A stretch of DNA of 64,000 nt from Siderastrea siderea (taxonomy: Eukaryota > Cnidaria > Anthozoa > Scleractinia > Rhizangiidae). The notes under the pieces were generated by a model that had not been told where the DNA came from, did no database searches, and worked only from the letters and a program-made list of their open reading frames with translations. The position numbers and the translations under genes were made by a program. This document shows positions 11,501 to 22,951 of the stretch, piece after piece; within the stretch, counting starts at the first letter, position 1; the number at the start of each line of letters is the position of its first letter. Location of the stretch: contig OZ034979.1 of the NCBI GenBank assembly GCA_964030785.1, positions 6,319,423 through 6,383,422 on the forward strand, read 5' to 3'.

Positions 11501-14500
11501 CAGAGGGTTTACAGTCACCTCTCTCAAAGCGGACATCCCTGAAGGGCGGAACACCTTTCTAAGGCGAACATCAGTGACTGACTACTTCCAACCTACATTC
11601 ACTTAACTGTCTGTAACTAAACTCCCAATAAGGCGGACAGCTAGAGCTGTAAGAAAAACTTGAATGTGTTCCATTGTACACTGACCTGCTCCAGGCATAA
11701 TGAGCCCATCTTTTCACTCGAGTCTGTAGCGTGTGAGGCACCTTGTGGTGCTCCATAAATTGTTTGATCGAATCCATTCTGAAACAAAATAACACATCCA
11801 ATTAAGGACGGTGTCTCCTAATACAGAGGTATTTTGCAAAGGTTATGACTATGGGATAAAGCAGATCTTAGCAAGACTTACCGGAATCTAAAAAGGTAAA
11901 TGCGGGTACCAACGCATTTTTCAGAGATAATTAAGCAACCATAGTTCTAAAAAAGCTTTAAAATACAAAGAATATATAACATTTTCTTTCCAAATTTAAG
12001 CTTAATTACTTCTGAAAAATGCGCGGTTAACCCTAATTTTCTTTTTGGATTCTGATAAGCCTAGCTAAGATAGCTTTATCCACATAGTTATAAACCGCAA
12101 GCAAATGCCTTTAGAAATCAGGGGTTTCAATAAAAGCCGGTTACCGGCGGTCTACCCCTTTCTCAAAACTCCCGATAACCTTCCGGGCCCGGGAAGTATT
12201 TTTTCGAGCTCATTTATTTGTCAGCTTCTGGTAATTATTGGCGCAAACTTAGCGTTATGCTTCACAAAATTGTAAAGATTAAAATTTAGCTTCCCAAATC
12301 AATAAAAATTTTATCGCTATTCGAGAATATTGTGCACCTAAAATATATCTCAGGCCCAGAAAGAGATGCGCAGAAAGTATGCGCAGTAACAAAAGGAAGC
12401 ACCCCCGGCATCACTTGACTTCGATTGAGATGTGCGACATGTCCTAACACTTCAGTTAAACACAACCTTTATTCAACAGTGGATTTAACAGATATATGCA
12501 GACCTGAGCTTTTCAAACCTTATTCCCCTCTTCACGATTCACCCATAATCACAACATTCTAGAGAAAATTTGGAGATCTTCCAGTTTTTTATGTTTGTTC
12601 AAGTATCTCCGGAGATTAGCATTTCCTCCATAAACTCGTTTCATGCGCAAATTTCCGTTATTAATTTGGGTCGATATGGTATCATCACGGGCGAATACTG
12701 ATTCGCCTCAGTTCCACGATTCGCCTATGGTCACATAATTATCACCAATCATAATCATCATCATTTGCATCTGCAAATTTCCCTCACTGTTATGTGTTTA
12801 TGGGCGACTTATGGTCTGCACACAGCAGTGAAATCGGCCCCGGTTGGGGGGGAGAGAGGGGGGGGGGGCTTCCATATAAAAGTGACGGGGTGATCGTCGT
12901 AAATTTGGAAAAGAGCCCTACGAGGTGTTTTGTGGGCGTGACTCGCAAACATTTTTACCCCTAAGAGATACCAACTCTAACAAAATACACTAACTTACAC
13001 TTTGACAATTTTTAATAGCAATAAGGACTGTTCCTTGGAATACCGTCTATTTAGTTGACTGACAGTTACTTTCTGTCATATTTTTCGACTCAACACCCTA
13101 AAAGGTACCGCCAAAACTCTAACGGTCAGGACTTGAAATAACGGCCGGTCAACGGACAATGTCCGGTCAAAAATAGGTTTTGTCAGGTCAAATCCTTGGA
13201 TGGCCGGACAATTTGTCCGGTCGTTTACGCTTGTAAAAAAACATTTAATGCAGAGCTTCAGTTTTAAATCTTTAAAGGTTTAACATTATTGGCGTTCGTG
13301 AATAAAAAGGGTATAAAAAGACAGAATGAGATACTACCAGACCAAGAACTTTTAATAAATGATTCATCGTAGTGGTTGTAAAATTTCAGTTGGCTGCAGA
13401 TTTTCGCTTTCAAGTATTCTAAATGAAAAAAGACGAGTTGCCCGTTAGTACCATTTCCCCGGCCCCTTTTAATACGATATAGTACTGAAACATTTTAAGA
13501 TTTAAGTTTACTCATTCTATTAAAGATTATTTGTATCAAATCAGACAGTGGATATGGATTCTACTTGTGAGTGTTTCTTGTTGTATATTCACATCAGTTA
13601 GCTTGTATTATTATGAGAATCAACTAGATCGCAAGCTTCAATTTTATAGAGATATGACGTAATGGATATTTGTCCGGCCAAAAGTGGGTTCTGTCCGAGC
13701 AAAAATAGGTTTGACCGGACAACTTGACCGGCGCAAGCCGGGAAATTATTTCAAGCCCTGAACGGTAGTAATTGTAGATTTTAGCACCCTACGGGATACC
13801 AAATCACGAATTTTAACCCTAAAAGGTACGACGATCACCCCTCGGCTGTATAACCCCTGAATAAACCATGTTACACCACCTATAGGTGGCAAACAGCAAA
13901 CCAATGGGACCACAGAGCTTATGACTTCATAACTATTCTTACTTATTACCGGAGATTTTTGCGACAACTAAATTACAAAATTTCTGAAGAACAATTGCGG
14001 CACTAGACCTCCTAGAATTCCAACAATTTGTTCAAACTTCCTGCTTGTGTTAAACCATTTTCTTGTTGCGACATCAAATTTTTAACATTTCAAACAAGGC
14101 GACAACGAGAAATTTGATGTCGCAAAATTAATGTAATGAGGGAGCAGACATGAGGCGTTCAACGCTAAAAATGGAGCATGGTTGGATATTTTGAACTCAG
14201 GCAATCACGGTAAACTTATGGCAATGTCAACAGGTACAAGTGTGCAAACTAACCGTATTAAAAAAAACGGCAACTGTTATTATTTTTGCATCATCGTTCA
14301 TCATCGTTGGCTTACTCTTGAAGAGTACTTTGAGCGCCACAATACAAAAGAAATAAGTCAAACCTCGCTTGAAAATTAGTCCTCGCTGCATTCATGTTAC
14401 TGATAACGTCACCAACATTGCCCACAACTGTCGCAAATACAAAGATTCCAAGGAGAAACATACATCCAGTGAAGATGTATTCCTACGTGTGGTGACAGAA

Positions 14501-17500
14501 AAAGGTAATCAGATTAATTTCGAATTTAATTAGCATGTGAAAAAGAAAATCTAGAAAATATCAACGTGAACACCAGACGCAAAAAGTACCCCCTAAGGCC
14601 TCCGATAAATGGATTCTTTTCAACATCATTCAATACTGTTAAATGCAACTTTGTTGAGCGATGTTGAACGGGGAGGCCAACCAAATTGTATCTCGAAACA
14701 ATATCGCACAAATGGATGCATTTCAATATCATCCAATACTGTTAAACACAACTTTGGGTCGAGTATCGACCGACACTATCGGCCGACGCTCGGCCGATAC
14801 TCGACCGACATCTCGGCCAACACTCGGACGAGATATCGACCGACAATTGGTCGAGCGTCGGTCGACATGTTCTTCAAGTTGGCAGACCGTCAGTCGCCAC
14901 TATCGGTCGATACTTAATCGGTATGTCGGTCTACACTTGCCCGACACCTTGACTGTTACGTTACAATGAACTTTCGGAGGCATATCGGTCGACTGTCGGT
15001 GGTACATCGGTCGACATTTGGTGGTATATTGTGTATTGTTAACCGTTTGTTTTGCTGAAATATTCTGAAATGTCACCCTTCTCCTCCCCCTAACCCACAG
15101 GGTCCGCAAAAGAACGGTATATTTCGCCTGCGCCCATATGGGGATGGAGCGAACACTTCCGATAATTGCTCAAACGGCCGTCATTTCTAATGCAATTTAA
15201 GGTCTGAACGAGCACTGAAAAGGTAATAAATAATTGCAACTTTGTCATGACTTTTGCACAACTATATTGCCTTTATTCAGTATCCTCTGTTGAGCTAGTT
15301 AACATATGACCTAATGGGTACTGACAAACTGGAAAAGCCAGTTCTCCGTTAACTTAACTCTGTTAACTATAGTGTTTGCAGTAAAAGCGATGACGAAGAA
15401 AAAACATAAGCTGGAAGAAAAGTCATGGATGAGTGGTGCCGACATGAACGGTAAAGGACAAAAGCCACCGAAAGTGCTGGTACTAAGTGTAGTGGGCAAC
15501 GCAAACGAGAGCAATTTGATAGAGCAAAAAGAGCGCCGAGAGCCGATCAAGTGTCGCTAGAGTATTGGCCGAGTGTCGGTAGAATATCGGCCGAGTGTCG
15601 GTAGGGTATCGGCCGAGTGTCAGCCGAGCGTCGATGGCTTAGCGATTGAGTATCGGCCGACATGCGTGTCGGTCGAGAGGCGACCGATATCGGCCAACAT
15701 ATCGGCCGAGTGTCGATCGACATATCGACCGAGTGTCAATCAAGATATCGGTCGAGTGTCGACCGACATATCGGCCCGACAGATACCTTTAGTACACAAG
15801 ATCTTTGTTGAACACGTTTGGCCAACCGGTTGAATGAGGCTGAACGTTAGTGAATTATGTAAATTGGGGTCTCCTGCGGGTGGATGTGCTCAGCATTGTT
15901 GCACTGACGTGCCAGCCAAACGAACTTTGCATAAGGCAAAAGTACCGTTGAATGGAGTTGGATCGAAATTTTGATGTCAATCAAACTTAGTTAAACACTA
16001 TTAAAATTCACTCAGCAGCATCCAAAATCATTCAAAAAGGTGACCAAACGTACGTGACATGTTGAATTCACATTGTTGAACGGTTTTGAATGAAAATGTT
16101 GAATCAATATCATTCAACAGGGTGGCCAAACGTGTTCAACATGTTGAATTAAACAACGCTGAACAGTGTTGAATGAAAATGGTGAATCAACATCATTCGA
16201 CAGGGTAACCAAACGCGGTTAACATGTTGAATTAAATAATGTTGAACAGTGTTGAATGATAATGTTCAGTTTAATCAACAACGTTCAACAGGGTGGCCAA
16301 ACGCGTTCAACATGTTGAATTAAATAATGTTGAACAGTGTTGAATGATAACGTTCAGTTTAATCAACAACATTCAACAGGGTGGCCAAACGCGTTCAACA
16401 TGCTCAATTTAACATTATTGAACGGTGTTTGAATGAAAATGGTGAAGCAACATCATTCAACAGGGTGGCCAAACGTGTTTAAGACGATTTCCGCTCAACG
16501 TTCGAGCAGTGAGTGCAAAAATTAAGTTACCAAAAAAATACTTGCAGCACTGTCACATTTTGAGAACAGATAAGAAGAACTTATCGTTACTTTTGCTCCC
16601 AAGCTGACCCCGCGAGAGAAAATTGGATTTGAAGTCATCCATATTTCAATTAAAAAGACGCTTCAGGTCAGTTCAAAACAAAATGGCGTCCTTTTTTAGC
16701 ATACTTTTACGAGATTTGAAATTAATTTTCTTGAGAATGCTTGAGAATTTCATCGCGGGGTCACTTGGGCAAGTGAACTAGAGTGAGATGTTTCAAATAG
16801 CATTTAAAATGTTACCATGCTATGAGTAGTTTTTTGGTAAATATTTTTTGTACTTATTGCTCGACCGTTGAGCGGAATCCGTCTTAACATGTTGAATTCA
16901 ACAATGTTGAACAATGTTGAATGAAAACGTTCAGTTGAATCCACATCATTCAACAGGGTGACCAATCGCGTTTAACATGTGAAATTTAACAATATTGAAC
17001 AGTGTTGAATGCAAGTGTTGCGCCCGTTTGGCCAAGGCCTCACTAATAAGCACTCCGTGTTACTACAATAAAAGCGTCCCTCACCTCACTGAATAAACCT
17101 TCTCACCCATCGCTCACTATCGTGGTTAACCCTTTCACTCCCAAGAGTGCTTAAGATCAAAATTCAAGACGAATCCCAAATTTCATTTTGTAGAATACTT
17201 AAATATAAATAGTACCATTTGAAAGAACTACTGAGAAGGTTTCATTTGAATGGTCACATCATAGGATTTCATCGGCACAGACTCAAAAGTTAGAACCACC
17301 TTAATGTCTCCCTTCCTGACTCTGGGAATGAAAGGGATAAAATAATATAAAATTTCTTCTTACAGTACACTCTAAATTGTTAAGGTGCCAGGGAAACGTT
17401 TGCCTTTCAGTCACTTACTATGTTTGTCTGGGGATTTGGAGTTTCACCGATCGTCATAAGAGTAAGAACTGACCAGTAAAAGGACTTAACGTATTTCCTG

Positions 17501-20500
17501 CAAGACAACAGCCGGGTGTCATAGATCGATAAACTTAACAGAGTAATAACGTCAAAGTTATCCAGTGCAACCCTAATGTATCCCTGATATGCCGTGCCCA
17601 GATATAACGTGATGATATGTTAATATACGGCCCCAGGTGACCCCGCCATTCAATTCTCAAGCATTCTCGAGAAAATTAATGTCAAATCTCGTAAAAATAT
17701 GCTAGAAACGGGCACCCTTTTGTTTTGAACTGACACGAAGCGTCTTTTCAATTAAAATATGGATAACTTCAGCTCTTATGCCCTAGCACCGGGTGTATAT
17801 TAACATATCCCAGCGTAATGAGTGCCTGGATAAATTCCCACTCACAAACCTTGTCATAATTTTTTTCACCCTTGCCATAAAGAGCATTAGGGTTTAGCCT
17901 AAACAAATGTGCACGCCTTCGCCCAGACAACTTATAGAAATAGCTTTTGTTCTAATTGATTTCCAGCACTTGGAAAATTCGCATTCACTTCCGAGTCGCC
18001 GTCTAATTCACTCAGAAGCCGAGGATAACATTGTTCTCTTTATCAGAGAAACAAAGTTGTTAATCTGTTGTTAATTATACGGACTTAAGACGATTTCCGC
18101 TGAACGTTTGAGCAATAAGTGCAAAAATAAAGTTACCAAAAAATACTCATAGCATGGTAACACTTTGAATAAAAAAAGAAGAAATTATCAATACTTGAGC
18201 TCCCGAGCTGACCCCGCGAGAGAAAATTGAATTTGAAGTTATCTATATTTTAATTGAAAGGACGCTTCATGTCAGTTCAGTTTTTAGCATATTTTTACGA
18301 GATTTGACATTAATTTTCTCGAGGATGCTTGAGAATTTAATGGCGGGGTCACCTGGAAAAGCAAATTAAAATGAGATGCTCAAATAGTATTCAAAATGTT
18401 ATCGTGCTATGAGTAGCATTTTAGTAAATAATTATTGCACTTATTGCTCGAATGTTGAGCGGAATCCGTCTTAACACTGTAAACGAAGGAGCACTTGGTT
18501 CACGGTAGATGTTTGGAGGAAATAAGACAACAGAAACAAATCTTCAGTGAAATAATGACCTAAACAATGCTCGAACTTTCAATGGTTCGGATGCAACGGT
18601 GTGAAGTGCAACAGGGGATGAGAAACCGGGAAAAAGGGAGCGGGGAAGTGTAAAGGAAATGGGAACAGGGGGTGAGAAACCGGGAAAAAGGGAGCGAGGA
18701 AGTGTAAGGGAAGTAGGGAAAGGGAGGGCGGGAAGCGGGATCCTCAAGCTGACAAGAGGCGGAAGAAACAGGGAACCATTAAACAACATCCCCCAATTAA
18801 TTTACAATCTAGAAAGGCCAAAGAGGCGGAAATAAGCAGAAAAGGCGGGGGGGAGAGGAACTGGAACTAAAGGGTACGGGAAGCGAGAAGTTGGACTCCT
18901 CCTATCCCCCCCCCTTCCAACCACCCACCCATCCACCCCAATGGTGAGCAGAGCAAGTATACAAAGTTCTGGGGGCCAATCAGTGGAAACAAAAATTTGT
19001 GAAAAGTAAGGTTGTGATTGAATTGTTTCGTCTTAGACATGGGCCTGGTTGTTCGAAAGCCGATGAGCGCTAACCCTGGGTTAAATGTTGTCCAAGGTTT
19101 CTGATTTTCTTGTTTAAAACCGTTCTGCTACTAATTTAGGTGACAATTTCAAAGCAGCCAAAGTCAAATTGTTAAGTGAAAATAATTTACTGCCCCGGTT
19201 CCTAGAAAGCCGATTAAACTATCCCCCGATTAGCAGAAAATCCACGATTAAATTCCTTATCGCTAGAATAAGAGTTCCTGAAAGCAGAGTTATTCCTCGA
19301 TTAACTATCCTTCGGTTAAACTCATATCAAACCGGTTAAACAAGTTACCAGCGTATAAAAGCGCGGAAAAACGACAGAGAGGGAGAAAAAAGTCGACTCC
19401 GATACTTGTTTTACCGATCGATACCCGTTGTAGTCTATTGTCGATATTTGACCGCGGTACGATTAGCCCTTTTTCTGGTTGTGAAAAAAAAAACTTCAAA
19501 CCTTTCCTCAAAGAAAAACAAAGTGGAAATCAAGGTTCAGTGCAAAGTGATGCTGATTCGAGGTGAAATGTGGGCTATATCTAAAAATCGGTGAGTTCAC
19601 CACCCCTTGATAATCTTTCACTCATCGAAACTACATTACTTGCAAAAAATTTCGGACGTTTCATTTTCGGACACTTTTTCTCACATTTCGGACAATTTTC
19701 GGACAGTTTGCTGAGATATGCCTAAAGTAAATTTACGTCTACGAAACATGAATTAGACTGAAAAAAATTCTGTGAAAATGATAGTTTTACTTACTGCACC
19801 CTCAAGGTTTTACAGAGACATCGAGGGGAAAAACAAAAATTCAATCAAGCTTATGTCACTCTCAAGCAGTGTCTCAACTAGAGTTCGGTAGAGTTCGGCA
19901 GTATCGATGCAACAGTTGAGGATGAAAAGCATATACCTTCTCCAGTTGCAATGGAAGGGCTTCAGATAGTCCTCCGTACCACGTTTAAAATTGATGACAG
20001 CAAGCAGTTTCTTCTTTTCCATCTCAAAGAGCTTATTCAAAAGAAGTATGAGCTTCTTGATCAATCACCTCAGTCACCGACAGCTTCAAATGAAGAATAA
20101 CCACACGCTAGTGACAATGAAAAGGATCTTTCAATTGTTTTGATCGATGACGAGGCAGAACAGAACTAGCACCACTGGTACTGGCAATGCAATTATTATA
20201 AAACTGGGCTTGGATCGAAGATCGAATTAGCAACTGCAAAATGGAATATATCTATGCTTTTGTCTTTCATGAAATCACGACATCTGAGTAAAGCCTAATC
20301 CCAATTTTAGCTACACCCAGTATATTGGCTTTGAATTTGAGATGGCGTTGCCCAAGATAGTACTTTAAAGTTTTGCACTGAACTGTAAAAATTTCGGACG
20401 CTTAAAATTTCGGACGCTTAAAAATTTCGTACGGTTTTATTTTCGGACACTATTTTTGTCCGAAATTAAAATCGTCCGAAATTTTTTGCAAGTAATGTAT

Positions 20501-22912
20501 TTTGAGCTTAAAGAAAGCAAGACTTGCCTCTCGGAAAAATGTTAACGTGGCTCCCCATAGTTTTCTGACCGCGCGCGCACTGATGATGCGAGCTGTAGTA
20601 ATCTGCACGCGCTCACATAAAATCGTAGGTTTTCCTGATATTTTATGACGTCAGCATAGCCAAAAAAGCAAAGTTAACAGTTAATTTTCTCGCGTTTCCT
20701 TCGGTGAATTTTTTTTAAATTTTGCACATTTTGAGATACTAACGCTACCTTTCACATATTATTTTTTGGAAAAAGACTGTCACAGCAATTCAGTTTAATG
20801 GTTAAAAATAAGAAATCACGTGATATCGGTGAATCCGTCTCAACGACCCCATATTTTTTCTCCTGCAAAATGTTAGTCAAAATCATTTGCACAAAATAGG
20901 AAAGCTTAAAAAAATTTCACCGAGGGAAAATCAAAATATTTAAGAAAAAAGACGAATTAATGGAAAATATCTATCATTCTTTAGATGCTTTGTTGCCATG
21001 ACAACGGCCTAAACAGGAAGCAAAACCTGAAAAATAAGGGTAATTATGTTGGTAACCTGACTGGTAAAATTCAGGATCAAAGATATGAAGACAACAGAAC
21101 TAGGGCTTCTTTTGCAAGTCTTGCCAGTTCGTAAAATCGCTTTTGTGGAAACTCTAGGGAGCCACCTTAACAATAAAGTACTGATTTGTGCCAAATAATT
21201 GTCTTTGATATTTGTAGCCTATCTGTTTTGTTACGTTCGCCTATTACAGAAATTTGACATTTTGTTTTTGTTTTAAATCAGTGAAAAACCTCTGTTTCAG
21301 TCTTTCAGTGTCTGCACTGTTTGAGAACGACAACACCTTCGCTTTAATTAATCGTCAAAATTTTCGTCTTTTATTCACGTTATTTCAATAAAACATCGCC
21401 TTCTGCTTTTGCAAAATTGTCATAAATATTTTATTTCATTCAATAATTCTTATGTAGAAATCCAAAACCGGCAAATTGCTCCGTGAAGAGTTGATTATTC
21501 GCGCTATCGCTTGCGATGAAAGATGGCTTCGAAATTCATGGCTTTCAGTTTCGTTTGATTACTGATAAGCTTACTTGTGGTCATGAAGATCGGTTCATAA
21601 ATTCTGCTTTGTGAAGATCCTATTTACTGAAGACACATTTCCAGAGTTACCGTTTAATAGAATTTTATAGAGCTGTTGATGAAATTGTTTAATGGTGTTT
21701 TAAAATATATACTAAAATCGAAAACTCGACTACTCGATTTGCGTGTTTGTCGTCCTTTTTGCTGTATCACATTTCGCTGCAGCTTTTTGTTTCCAAAACT
21801 CAGTCGATTACCGCTCGAATTTGTGCAGACAACAAAATTATTTGTTATTTAAGTTGCTAAGAATAATTTATCTAGCATAAATTGCCTCCTTTCTTTTTCC
21901 TTACTCAACTAAACTAACAATATCCCAAAGTCCGCCATTTTGTTTGTTTTGATCACGTTTTTTCCCCCGATTAGTGAGATAATCGACCTCGCTAGGTGGA
22001 TTAAATTTAACCCCTCGTTTATCACTTGTTAGTGTTAATCGTGCTTTCAGGAACAGAATCTAACGGAAGGATAAATTTTAATCCTGGATTAGCGAGATTT
22101 AACCCTCGATTAGTGCTAATCGGCTTTCCAGGAACCGGGGTCTGGAATCCACGTCATTGTGGATTAAAAGTGAATAAAAAATTGACGCTAATCTTGGGCT
22201 AGCTTAACGCTGCTTTGAACAACCAGGCCACGGTCAACAAATTGAAACCTAGCGTTAACCCTTTTTAAAGGGTTAACAGCCCCATTATCAACACGCATGT
22301 TCTCCTCTCTGTTCTCCATATATTTCTCATGGTCCCAGTTGGGAGAATTTGCTTACACATCAAGACACCTCAGCTTTAGCGATCGTTTCCTTAATTTCAT
22401 GAACTGTATGTTTGATCAAGTAATGACACTGTAAGGAGAAATTAGATGCTTGTCACTATTGGGGCTTAAAGGGTTAAAGAAAAACAATTCTTTTCACCGA
22501 ACCTTGTGAAAGCATCTCCTCCCTGCTCGGTTTCTGTGTACACCCAGTCATTAGTTCCAAGTCCTTCATATTCGGAGATGGTATAGAACAGACAAGCGAC
22601 CCAATGCATAGCTACACTCAGATATAGAATGAGTTTGAAGGCGCGCAAACGGTTCGGTTTACTGGTGCGGTAATCACTCATCACGAAAAACGTTCCCACA
22701 GAGTGCCACTTTAAAAGTCTGGGCAAACGTAACAGGCTGACATGACAGGGAACTGTGAGGAAAGCCAAATAAGGAGGCGTTAATATTACTCAATGCTGTT
22801 ATAGTCGAATGTGCCTGTATTGCGCAAACCTGTGCAAAGCTTAAATGTAACAGTATATACCAATGCTGGGTTAAATGAAAACCTCGTTTTATGACTAAAA
22901 TTCGTAATAATG

Positions 22913-22951
<39 letters not shown>

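Larger units (their letters stand above)
19042..22229. mobile_element. Outermost of three nested elements (GGCCTGGTTGTTC termini)
   Basis: The left end GGCCTGGTTGTTCGAAAGC is mirrored by GCTTTGAACAACCAGGCC. The related small MITE at 43651-43890 has comparable ends (CCCAGTTGTTCAAAGCACG). The remaining terminal sequence reads TAACCCTGGGTTAAA-type motifs. It occupies most of the 5-kb channel intron between 17497 and 22503. Confidence 0.7.
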
